Both the position numbers and the translations under genes were made by a program. From the NCBI GenBank assembly GCA_946497265.1, contig CAMMKL010000118.1, positions 1 through 6,798 on the forward strand: a stretch of DNA of 6,798 bases, written 5' to 3'. Below the pieces are notes generated by a model. The model did not search any database. It was not told where the DNA came from and worked only from the letters and a program-made list of their open reading frames with translations. Position 1 is the stretch's first letter. Each line of letters begins with the position of its first letter. Positions 1 through 5,957 of this stretch are shown here, piece by piece. The DNA is from an uncultured Clostridia bacterium (GTDB lineage: Bacteria > Bacillota > Clostridia > Oscillospirales > Acutalibacteraceae).

Positions 1-282
1 CGTGAACAGCAGGTTGGGTACATGCCGCAGGGAAAGGCGCGCGCCAAGCTCGTGTCGGACGTAACCGGCAGCCGATTTTAACCCCTTTACCGCTTCCTTG
101 GCTTTTTCCATGCCATCCATTGCACTGATATACACTTTACAGTAAGAAAGATCGTTCGTAAGCTCCACCCGCACGACGCTTACCAGCCCGCCCTGTACGC
201 GTGGGTCTTTGAGTTCCCGCAGAATTGCGGTCAGTTCGCGTTTAATGTCCTCTGCGGTTCGGTCGAACCTATGTCTAGCCAT
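1..282 (-). CDS. rbfA: 30S ribosome-binding factor A (partial, C-terminus beyond left edge)
   Basis: RbfA is a small KH-fold protein that binds the 30S subunit near helix 1 of 16S rRNA and helps its late maturation and cold adaptation. The 94 visible residues start MARHRFDRTAEDIKRELTAI. They contain the family segments DPRVQGGLVSVVRVELTNDLSYCKVYIS (read in two parts, residues 27-38 and 39-53) and, in the KH half, an AKEAVKGL helix followed by RHELGARLSLRHVPNLLFT (76-94). RbfA is usually about 115-130 residues, so roughly 20-35 are missing past the left edge. The ATG at 282-280 is chosen because GGAGG (294-290) lies 7 nt upstream. It is the last visible gene of the rimP-nusA-infB operon, 71 nt after the infB stop, a position typical of this family. 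Nothing looks broken in the visible part. Confidence 0.95.
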   Translation of the reverse strand, partial: MARHRFDRTAEDIKRELTAILRELKDPRVQGGLVSVVRVELTNDLSYCKVYISAMDGMEKAKEAVKGLKSAAGYVRHELGARLSLRHVPNLLFT

Positions 283-353
283 CCCTTCTCCTCCATTATG
301 GAAACCCCCGAATCGGCAATTGCCTACTGCGGGGATTCCGGTCAAAGCTTTGC
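283..353 (-). promoter_or_regulatory. infB-rbfA spacer with hairpin before the rbfA ribosome binding site
   Basis: This 71-nt spacer reads, on the transcribed strand, a 10-bp palindrome CAAAGCTTTG (352-343) just after the infB stop, then an imperfect stem. The arm GGAAUCCCCG (339-330) faces CGGGGGUUUCC (310-300) through five G-C pairs followed by A-U and G-U pairs. The loop contains a second 10-bp palindrome, GGCAATTGCC (323-314). The stem ends about 5 nt before the GGAGGAG ribosome binding site. No U-run follows, so it is not a normal terminator. It may influence RNA processing or rbfA translation; that role is inferred only from position. Confidence 0.4.
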
Positions 354-2813
354 TTAATCCTTAATTTCTTCCATTATAAAAGCCTCAAAAACATCGCCTT
401 CCTTCAGGTCGCTGAAACGCTCCAGGCCGATGCCGCACTCGTAGCCCTGGGCAACCTCTTTTACGTCGTCTTTAAAGCGCCGCAGGGACGACATCTTATC
501 CTCGGCGATCACAATGCCGTCGCGCACCACGCGGATTTGCGCGTTACGCGCCACCTTTCCGTTTAGCACATAGCTGCCGGCAATCGCACCCACGCCCGTG
601 ATCTTATAAACCTGGCGGCATTCGGCGCGGCCCAGGACGGTTTCGCGGAATTTAGGCTCCAGCATGCCCTTCATAGCGGCTTCTATTTCCTCGATGCAGT
701 CGTAGATCACGCGGTACAGGCGCATATCCACGCCGTCGCGTTTGGCGTTTTCCTCTGCGACCGGATCGGGCCGGACATTAAAGCCTACAATGATTGCGTT
801 GGATGCATTGGCCAGCATCACGTCGGATTCGCTGACAGCCCCCACGCCGCCGTGGATCACGTGGACGCGCACCTCGTCGTTAGACAGCTTCAGCAAAGAC
901 TGGCGGACCGCCTCCACCGAGCCCTGTACGTCGGCCTTTACAATGATCTTCAGCTCCTTGACCTCCCCCTGCTGCATCTGGTCGAAGAGGTTGTCTAGGG
1001 TTACCTTGGTCTGGGCATTAAACTGCTCTTCCTTTATGGCGTTGCGCCGCTGTTCCACCAACTCGCGGGCAAGCCGTTCGTCGGAAACACAGTTGAAAAC
1101 ATCGCCGCCTGAGGGCACGTCGTCCAAACCGGTGATCTCCACCGGCACCGAGGGGCCTGCCTGCCGCACCCGTTCACCGCGGTCGTTCATCATGGCGCGC
1201 ACACGGCCCACTGTAGTGCCTGCAACAATAATATCCCCAACACTCAGGGTTCCATTCTGCACCAGCATTGTGGCAATCGGGCCGCGGCCCTTATCAAGCC
1301 TGGCCTCAATCACCGTGCCTTTTCCGGCGCGGTCCGGGTTGGCTTTGAGTTCTTTCATATCGGCGATCAGAATGACCATCTCCAACAGGTCGTCGATGCC
1401 TTCTTTGGTCACAGCGGATACCGGGATGCAGGGGATGTCTCCCCCCCATTCCTCCGGAACCAATTCATATTCCGTCAACTGCTGCTTCACTTTTTCCGGA
1501 TCGGCCTGCGGCTTATCCATCTTATTGATGGCAACAATAATGGAAACGCCCGCCGCCTTGGCATGGTTGATGGCTTCGACCGTCTGCGGCATGATGCCGT
1601 CGTCGGCAGCTACTACCAAAATGGCGATATCAGTCACCTGCGCGCCTCTGGCACGCATAGTGGTAAATGCCTCATGGCCGGGGGTATCCAGGAATGTAAT
1701 TTCCCGGTCACCAATATTCACGCGATAAGCGCCGATGTGCTGGGTGATGCCGCCGGCCTCGCCTGCTGTGACATGGGCGTTACGGATAGAATCAAGCAAA
1801 GAGGTTTTTCCATGGTCTACGTGGCCCATTACCACTACAACGGGGGCACGGGGCACCAGGTTGTCGTCTTCGTCCTCGCTGTCGTCAATGATGCGGTCTT
1901 CAATGGTCACTACGACTTCCTTTTCCACCTTGGCGTGGAATTCCATAGCCACCAGGGAGGCGGTGTCAAAATCAATCGTATCGTTCACCGTGCACATGCT
2001 GCCCATCATCATCAGCTTTTTGATGACTTCAGCGGCCGTCGCTTTCAAACGGCTGGCAAGCTCTCCTACCGTAATTTCATCGGGAATGGTAACGGTAATC
2101 GGTTTGGCCTTGCGCTCAAGCGCGATACGGCGCAGGCGTTCGGCTTCGGTTTCTTTTCGGGAGTTGCGCGGCTTGCCGCGCTGCTGGGAACGCTGGGTAA
2201 TCTTTTGCTTTTTGCTGGTATTCATACCGCTTTTCATCTTTTCAGATGCAAGGCGGTCGTATTTTTCGTTGTATTTATCGATATTAACGTTAGCAGAGCG
2301 GGTATCGATCACACGGCCCTGCGGCTTGGTAACGGCATTGCTCTGCACCGCTTCGGTCTGTACGGCTGCAGGCTGCTGCGGCTGCGCTTTCCTCTCCTGC
2401 TGGCGTTTGGGCGGCTGCTTCTGGGCGTTGCCGCGTGCGTTCTGCTGCTGGCGGCCGGCGGGGCGGGCGTTTGCGTTCCGTTGAGCCGGGACGTTTTGTT
2501 TGGCAGCAGGCTTTGCTTCCTTCTTGGCAGGTTCGGCAGCCTTTTCCGGAGCAGCCGGTTTGGGCTCTTCTACCCGCTCAACGGCAGTTTCCTGTTCGGT
2601 TCTGCGTTTTTCCGCCTGGGCAAAGTACTCATCGAAATTCGGCAGCTCGCGTGCCTGAGTATAATGCTCAAAGACAACGTCCAATTCTTCTTCCGTCAAG
2701 GCCGTCATGTGTTTTTTAACATCGCCGAAATGTTTTTCCAAAAGGTCCACAATTTCTTTGCTTGGAACATTTAAGTCCTTGGCCACTTCATGTACCCTGT
2801 ATTTAATCATCAT
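354..2813 (-). CDS. infB: Translation initiation factor IF-2
   Basis: IF2 is the GTPase that brings fMet-tRNA to the 30S subunit and promotes joining of the 50S subunit. The 819-residue protein is complete. Residues 1-50 form an IF2-N domain, and about 60-235 are a low-complexity Ala/Lys/Gln/Pro/Arg-rich linker. A second IF2-N domain lies at about 238-300, and the G domain at about 323-490 has G1 GHVDHGKT (330-337), G2 GGITQHIGA (354-362), G3 DTPGH (376-380), G4 NKMD (430-433) and G5 SA (466-467). Beta-barrel domain II follows (about 495-580), then domain III (about 610-715) and the fMet-tRNA-binding C2 barrel (about 718-819). All GTPase motifs are intact. Two ATGs stand in tandem. The first (2813) is preferred: it overlaps the upstream stop as ATGA, and GGAGG (2828-2824) is 10 nt upstream. 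Confidence 0.98.
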   Translation of the reverse strand: MMIKYRVHEVAKDLNVPSKEIVDLLEKHFGDVKKHMTALTEEELDVVFEHYTQARELPNFDEYFAQAEKRRTEQETAVERVEEPKPAAPEKAAEPAKKEAKPAAKQNVPAQRNANARPAGRQQQNARGNAQKQPPKRQQERKAQPQQPAAVQTEAVQSNAVTKPQGRVIDTRSANVNIDKYNEKYDRLASEKMKSGMNTSKKQKITQRSQQRGKPRNSRKETEAERLRRIALERKAKPITVTIPDEITVGELASRLKATAAEVIKKLMMMGSMCTVNDTIDFDTASLVAMEFHAKVEKEVVVTIEDRIIDDSEDEDDNLVPRAPVVVVMGHVDHGKTSLLDSIRNAHVTAGEAGGITQHIGAYRVNIGDREITFLDTPGHEAFTTMRARGAQVTDIAILVVAADDGIMPQTVEAINHAKAAGVSIIVAINKMDKPQADPEKVKQQLTEYELVPEEWGGDIPCIPVSAVTKEGIDDLLEMVILIADMKELKANPDRAGKGTVIEARLDKGRGPIATMLVQNGTLSVGDIIVAGTTVGRVRAMMNDRGERVRQAGPSVPVEITGLDDVPSGGDVFNCVSDERLARELVEQRRNAIKEEQFNAQTKVTLDNLFDQMQQGEVKELKIIVKADVQGSVEAVRQSLLKLSNDEVRVHVIHGGVGAVSESDVMLANASNAIIVGFNVRPDPVAEENAKRDGVDMRLYRVIYDCIEEIEAAMKGMLEPKFRETVLGRAECRQVYKITGVGAIAGSYVLNGKVARNAQIRVVRDGIVIAEDKMSSLRRFKDDVKEVAQGYECGIGLERFSDLKEGDVFEAFIMEEIKD

Positions 2814-3136
2814 AATAACTTTTCCTCCCTGTTCGTCGTAATCAGCATGCGTGCTTTTTGGGCAAAACCAGCGTCACAGACGCTGATCACACCACTTCGT
2901 TTGGCACCGAGCGCCGCACTGACCTCATCCATCGTATACGCTGTCCGGCACACGGCTGTACCGCATGCACGCGCTGCCCTCCCTATGTTTTCCACCGTAC
3001 GGGGAGAGAGATCCGACGCAAGCAAAACCAGCTCCGAGGAACCATCCTGAAGGGAACCGGCAGCCGCATCGTATCCGATCGCAAGCCTTCCGGCGCGCCG
3101 TGCAAGCCCCAAGAGGGACAGCAGCCTATTATTCAT
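2810..3136 (-). CDS. ylxQ: L7Ae/L30e-family RNA-binding protein YlxQ (RplGA)
   Basis: A 108-residue protein of the L7Ae/L30e/S12e/Gadd45 family, corresponding to Bacillus YlxQ (RplGA). Members bind kink-turn RNA; the cellular job of the nusA-infB-linked copy is not well settled. Family segments visible are the N-terminal helix LLGLARRAGRLAIGYDAA (8-25), the strand-turn ELVLLASDLSPRTVENI (35-51) and the region ALGAKRSGVISVCDAGFAQK (75-94), in which the GxxR and xGVISVxD pattern is typical. The length suits the family (about 100 residues). The gene overlaps ylxR by 8 bases and shares ATGA with infB, so it is probably translationally coupled to both. A GGAGGAGG run (3156-3149) inside the end of ylxR lies 12 nt before its ATG. 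Its C-terminal codons in turn supply the infB ribosome binding site. Confidence 0.9.
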   Translation of the reverse strand: MNNRLLSLLGLARRAGRLAIGYDAAAGSLQDGSSELVLLASDLSPRTVENIGRAARACGTAVCRTAYTMDEVSAALGAKRSGVISVCDAGFAQKARMLITTNREEKLL

Positions 3137-3431
3137 TTGATGTCAATTCCTCCTCCATCTGGTCATATACTTCAGCGGGAATCCGGCAGGAGAAGGCGCG
3201 TTCAAACTTTCTTGCCTTACGCGCCGCCTTTAGGCAGGCAGGATTTTTGCATACGTAGGCGCCCCGGCCCGGCTTGCGCCCGGTAAGATCCAGCGATACC
3301 CCTCCGTGTGCGGTTATTTCGCCGTTTTCATCCTTGACATCGGGAGCCTTTACTACGCGGACCAGTTCCTTTTTGGGTTTCATCTCTCCACAGCCGGTGC
3401 ACATCCGCATCGGTACTCGTTTTTGCCGCAT
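3129..3431 (-). CDS. ylxR: YlxR/RnpM family RNA-binding protein (DUF448)
   Basis: A 100-residue basic protein of the YlxR (DUF448) family, found between nusA and ylxQ in most Firmicutes. The Bacillus protein binds the RNase P RNA and modulates RNase P, hence the name RnpM. Signature segments are VPMRMCTGCGEMKPKKELVR (6-25) and LDLTGRKPGRGAYVCKNPAC (47-66), in which GRGAY is the family hallmark. Cysteines at 11, 14, 61 and 66 form CxxC and CxxxxC pairs that could hold a metal. This arrangement is, as I recall, absent from the Bacillus protein. Residues about 29-45 look like a small insertion. The ATG at 3431 gives the usual basic N-terminus. Its ribosome binding site is modest: GGAAGG at 3448-3443 or GGCGG nearer. 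It overlaps ylxQ by 8 bases. Confidence 0.93.
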   Translation of the reverse strand: MRQKRVPMRMCTGCGEMKPKKELVRVVKAPDVKDENGEITAHGGVSLDLTGRKPGRGAYVCKNPACLKAARKARKFERAFSCRIPAEVYDQMEEELTSNE

Positions 3432-3553
3432 GCATCATTCCGCCTTCCAACAGGGACGGTTGCCCGTCCGGAATCAAATAAGTATTAGCTGATAGGTTTC
3501 GAAAAGCCACAAGCCGATACCGGGTTATCCGTTTCGGCACGGCTTTGCGGAGA
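3432..3553 (-). promoter_or_regulatory. Structured 122-nt nusA-ylxR spacer
   Basis: This is the only long gap inside the operon. On the transcribed strand it holds two possible structures. Near ylxR, GGACGG (3469-3464) and CCGTCC (3459-3454) form a perfect 6-bp stem closed by GCAA, a GNRA tetraloop. Flanking TTCC and GGAA could extend it across a 5-nt bulge, which would pair part of the ylxR ribosome binding site (GGAAGG, 3448-3443). Near nusA, AAGCCG (3545-3540) can pair with CGGCTT (3516-3511) around a loop holding a small CCG-AAA-CGG hairpin. Neither structure is followed by a U-run. I see no convincing promoter; TTGTGG-17-GCTAAT is too poor at the key -12/-11 positions. A role in ylxR translation or RNA processing is inferred. 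Confidence 0.4.
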
Positions 3554-4657
3554 TTAATCGTCCGTCTCTTCGGCGGTGTGCTCAGCGGCATCCTCCGCCT
3601 GCGCCTGGGGGCCTTTATAGAAGCCGCTTTCCGGCTTGATGTCGATCTTCCATCCGGTCAATTTAGCCGCTAGCCTAGCGTTTTGGCCTTTATTGCCAAT
3701 GGCAAGCGACAACTGGTTATCCGGCACGGTAACATGGCAGGAGCGCCCGCCCTCCGGATCGACTTCTACACTAAGGACGTCGGCCGGGGAAAGGGACGAT
3801 GCGATGAATTTTACCGGATCCTCGCTGTACTCTACAATATCAATCTTTTCTCCGCCCAGCTCGTTGACCACCGCACCTACGCGCGCGCCGCGCGGCCCGA
3901 TACAGGCGCCCACCGCGTCTACATCCGGGTTGCGGCTGAACACCGCCAGCTTTGTACGGGAACCGGCCTCGCGGGAAACCGATTTAACCTCCACAGTACC
4001 GTCGTAAATTTCGGGCACTTCGGCCTCGAATAAACGCTTGACAAAGTCGGGATGGGTACGGGAAATGATGGCGCGCGGGCCTTTTTCCCCTTCCTTTACG
4101 TCTACCACATACACTTTGATGTGGTCGCCTTCCTTCAGCTCCTCACCGCCTACCTGCTCGCTGCGGGGCAGCACCGCTTCTGCTTTGCCTATGATCAGCG
4201 TCGCCGCTCCTGTTTTGGGATCGATGCGTTCCACCAAGGCGGAAACCAGTTCCTGATGGCGGCTTTGGAATTCCTGCATCACCTGGCCGCGTTCCCCGTC
4301 GCGGATGCCCTGGCGGATGATGTTACGGGCGGTCTGCGCCGCAATGCGCCCAAATTCCTTGGTATTCAGGCGCACGCCTACCTTTTCGCCCACGGCGGCG
4401 TTTGGGTCGATCTCCCGGGCTTTGAGCAGGGAGATCTCACGGCCTTTGTCCTGCACGTCTTCCACAACAGTCTTACGTAGGAATACATCAAACTGCCCTT
4501 TGTCGGGATCCATATTGATGATTGCATCCTCGTTGCCGTTGTAGCTGTTCTTGCAGGCGGTCAGGATGGCTTTCCTAATCTTATCCAGCATGAAATCCAC
4601 CGGGATTCCTCTCTCTTTTTCCAGCAGCGCCAGGGCCTCAAAAACTTCGGTGTTCAT
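3554..4657 (-). CDS. nusA: Transcription termination/antitermination protein NusA
   Basis: NusA binds RNA polymerase and nascent RNA, promotes pausing and hairpin-dependent termination, and joins antitermination complexes. The 367 residues show, in order, the polymerase-binding N-terminal domain (about 1-125, starting MNTEVFEALALLEKERGIP), an S1 domain (about 135-200), KH1 with the GPRG loop (254-257) and KH2 with the GNKG loop (321-324). A short acidic tail ends EETDD. The C-terminal acidic repeats of Proteobacteria are absent and the length fits Firmicutes NusA. The ATG at 4657 overlaps the rimP stop as ATGA, and GGAGG (4671-4667) lies 9 nt upstream, so the start is secure. No internal stop or frameshift is seen. 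The leader upstream of rimP carries a terminator-like hairpin on which NusA itself could act (inference). Confidence 0.98.
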   Translation of the reverse strand: MNTEVFEALALLEKERGIPVDFMLDKIRKAILTACKNSYNGNEDAIINMDPDKGQFDVFLRKTVVEDVQDKGREISLLKAREIDPNAAVGEKVGVRLNTKEFGRIAAQTARNIIRQGIRDGERGQVMQEFQSRHQELVSALVERIDPKTGAATLIIGKAEAVLPRSEQVGGEELKEGDHIKVYVVDVKEGEKGPRAIISRTHPDFVKRLFEAEVPEIYDGTVEVKSVSREAGSRTKLAVFSRNPDVDAVGACIGPRGARVGAVVNELGGEKIDIVEYSEDPVKFIASSLSPADVLSVEVDPEGGRSCHVTVPDNQLSLAIGNKGQNARLAAKLTGWKIDIKPESGFYKGPQAQAEDAAEHTAEETDD

Positions 4658-5160
4658 TCGTCTATTCCTCCAAAATCTTCGTCAAAATCATCCAGTTTTA
4701 CGAATACGGTATCCTTTTTGGGAATGGCGGCCTCCTCATCCTCCGCCAGGCGGAGGCGAACCATGCCGTCCTCCGTCAGACCAAGCAGAAGCCCGCTTAT
4801 GTCCTTGCGCCCGTCCGCAAGCGGGCGGATCAGGCGGACGTTGACCGGCCACCCTTCGAACTGCTCAAAGTGCTCCGGCCTGACGAGTTCGCGCTCCAAT
4901 CCTGGAGAACAGACCTCCAGGCAGTAGCTCTGTTCAATGGCGTCCAGGTCGTCGAGCGGCTTGTCAACCGCCCGGCTCATCGCTTCGCAGTCTTCAATGG
5001 TCACGCCTTCGGGCTTATCAATAAAGATGCGCAGAAACCAGCCGGTCCCTTCCTTGACAAAGCGCACATCCCACAGGGCAAGACCCAACCCTTCGGCAAT
5101 GGGTTTGGCAAGCTCCCATACCCTGCCGACGGTGCTGCCCCCTTTTCTCTTATTTGCCAT
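4654..5160 (-). CDS. rimP: Ribosome maturation factor RimP
   Basis: RimP binds the free 30S subunit and helps assemble its central pseudoknot region. The 168-residue protein has the two-domain family layout: an alpha/beta N-terminal domain (about 11-85) and an SH3-like C-terminal barrel (about 90-157). Diagnostic segments are WFLRIFIDKPEGVTIEDCE (41-59), MSRAVDKPLD (61-70) and LEVCSPGLERELVRPEHF (81-98), in which the SPGLER stretch is the family signature. The last 13 residues are strongly acidic. It is the first gene of the nusA-infB operon and its stop overlaps the nusA start by 4 bases. The ATG at 5160 follows a GGGGTGA ribosome binding site (5171-5165), weaker than those of nusA and rbfA and close to the leader hairpin, so initiation may be sensitive to that structure. 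Confidence 0.95.
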   Translation of the reverse strand: MANKRKGGSTVGRVWELAKPIAEGLGLALWDVRFVKEGTGWFLRIFIDKPEGVTIEDCEAMSRAVDKPLDDLDAIEQSYCLEVCSPGLERELVRPEHFEQFEGWPVNVRLIRPLADGRKDISGLLLGLTEDGMVRLRLAEDEEAAIPKKDTVFVKLDDFDEDFGGIDE

Positions 5161-5182
5161 ACGTTCACCCCATACATAAACA

Positions 5183-5206
5183 AAAGAGCGGGTCGCCCCA
5201 CTCTTT
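5183..5206 (-). promoter_or_regulatory. Terminator-like leader hairpin (candidate attenuator) before rimP
   Basis: On the transcribed strand, AAAGAG-U-GGG (5206-5197) and CCC-G-CUCUUU (5192-5183) form a continuous 10-bp stem with one G-U pair. It is closed by GCGA, a GNRA tetraloop, and followed at once by UGUUUAUGU, so the run reads UUUUGUUU. It lies between the promoter (5233-5261) and the rimP start (5160), in a leader of about 66 nt. The form fits an intrinsic terminator of moderate strength, hence an attenuator. Alternatively it ends spoVT transcripts or only stabilises the 5' end. The stem is the observation; attenuation is inference. Confidence 0.6.
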
Positions 5207-5221
5207 CATCCTACACTTTTT

Positions 5222-5234
5222 ATACTGTCAGTAT
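5222..5234. promoter_or_regulatory. 13-bp dyad over the rimP transcription start (possible operator)
   Basis: ATACTG-A-CAGTAT is a perfect 6-bp inverted repeat with a single central base. It overlaps the last bases of the -10 box and the predicted transcription start of the rimP promoter, a classic place for a repressor site. I do not recognise the sequence as a known regulator's consensus. Confidence 0.35.
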
Positions 5235-5261
5235 GATACCACAATCGTTCGGAAAATTCAA
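5233..5261 (-). promoter_or_regulatory. Sigma-A-type promoter of the rimP-nusA-infB operon
   Basis: Reading the minus strand, the -35 box TTGAAT (5261-5256) and -10 box TATCAT (5238-5233) are separated by exactly 17 bp. Together they match the housekeeping consensus at 9 of 12 positions. Transcription should start near 5226, giving a leader of about 66 nt before rimP. It is the best promoter upstream of the operon. Confidence 0.75.
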
Positions 5262-5273
5262 GAGAATTTTTCC
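5251..5273. repeat. AT-rich inverted repeat overlapping the -35 box
   Basis: GGAAAATTC (5251-5259) and GAATTTTTCC (5264-5273) form a 9-bp inverted repeat with one extra base in the right arm and a 4-base spacer. It covers the -35 box of the rimP promoter. It could be an operator or a weak AT-rich hairpin at the end of the spoVT transcript. No U-run follows on the minus strand, which argues against a normal terminator. Confidence 0.4.
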
Positions 5274-5338
5274 ACCATCCGTTCGCCAGCCTTCTCCCCC
5301 ATAATTGGTGATAGTGAACGAGAAATACGCTTTTAAAA

Positions 5339-5881
5339 CTATTCCTCCATCTGCTTCCCCAAAAAAGCCGCCGCCGTCTGCGCAAGCTTTACCTCGGTGT
5401 CGCCCGGCATGGCGCCGTTCTCCCCCATCAGCATGGTGACCGCGCCCGTAACATCGCCGGCCGCCAATATGGGGCAGGCCACCGCCGCCCGCCCGTCGAT
5501 CCCTTCTACCGGGATCAGGCTGTTGGTCTCCCCTCTGCGGGCAAAATAACCCCGCCTTGTCTCCATCAGCTCTTCCATTAAGGGGGTAATACGCCTCTCC
5601 AGATACTCCTTTTTCGAAACGCCGGCCGCCGCTATCACATGGTCGCGGTCGCAAACCAGAGTGGGCAGGGCGGCGCTGCGGGCGAGCACGTCGGCAAACT
5701 GGCCTGCAAACGGGGACATTTCCCCAACCGGGGAATACTTTTTAAAAATGACCTCTCCATCAATGTCGGTATATATTTCCAGAGGATCGCCCTCCCGGAT
5801 GCGAAGGGTACGGCGGATTTCCTTAGGGATTACCACACGCCCCAGATCGTCAATTCTTCTTACAATTCCGGTTGCTTTCAT
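5339..5881 (-). CDS. spoVT: Stage V sporulation protein T, AbrB-family regulator
   Basis: SpoVT is a DNA-binding regulator that adjusts sigma-G-dependent genes in the forespore late in sporulation. The 180-residue protein has the N-terminal swapped-hairpin AbrB domain (about 1-50), with MKATGIVRRIDDLGRVVIPK and EIRRTLRIREGDPLEI, nearly identical to Bacillus SpoVT as I remember it. A GAF-like C-terminal domain follows (about 55-180), with VCDRDHVIAAAGVSKKEYL (76-94) and the terminal helix ending AAFLGKQMEE. Length matches the family (about 178), which separates it from short AbrB proteins of about 95 residues. The ATG at 5881 has an AAAGGA ribosome binding site about 10 nt upstream. It stands alone, 178 bp before rimP on the same strand, with no clear terminator of its own. 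Its presence indicates an endospore former. Confidence 0.95.
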   Translation of the reverse strand: MKATGIVRRIDDLGRVVIPKEIRRTLRIREGDPLEIYTDIDGEVIFKKYSPVGEMSPFAGQFADVLARSAALPTLVCDRDHVIAAAGVSKKEYLERRITPLMEELMETRRGYFARRGETNSLIPVEGIDGRAAVACPILAAGDVTGAVTMLMGENGAMPGDTEVKLAQTAAAFLGKQMEE

Positions 5882-5957
5882 CTATACAAATTCCTTTCTT
5901 TAAAAAATAATACGGGCGATGCTTATGGCAAGTTCTGCCCGCTAACATTTTCTAAAG

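Noticed and set aside
2210..2240. Internal methionines of infB (residues 193 and 197) as a start for a shorter IF2 form
   Set aside because: Shorter IF2 forms exist in other bacteria, but no convincing ribosome binding site precedes these codons.
1563..2774. A 403-codon open frame antisense to the 5' half of infB (and others at 742-1728 and 1735-2484)
   Set aside because: Their residues resemble no family, and they lie wholly opposite an intact infB. They arise from the codon composition of the GC-rich coding strand.
3482..3512. Possible internal promoter for ylxR (TTGTGG-17-GCTAAT, minus strand)
   Set aside because: Only three of six -35 positions match, and the two most important -10 bases are wrong.
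3328..3591. An 87-codon minus-strand open frame spanning the nusA-ylxR gap
   Set aside because: It runs over the ends of both nusA and ylxR in another frame, has no good ribosome binding site and shows no recognisable motif.
5183..5206. The rimP leader hairpin read as a terminator on the plus strand
   Set aside because: The plus-strand reading has a C-A mismatch in the stem and no adjacent T-run, and no plus-strand gene ends there. The minus-strand reading has a complete stem and U-rich tail.
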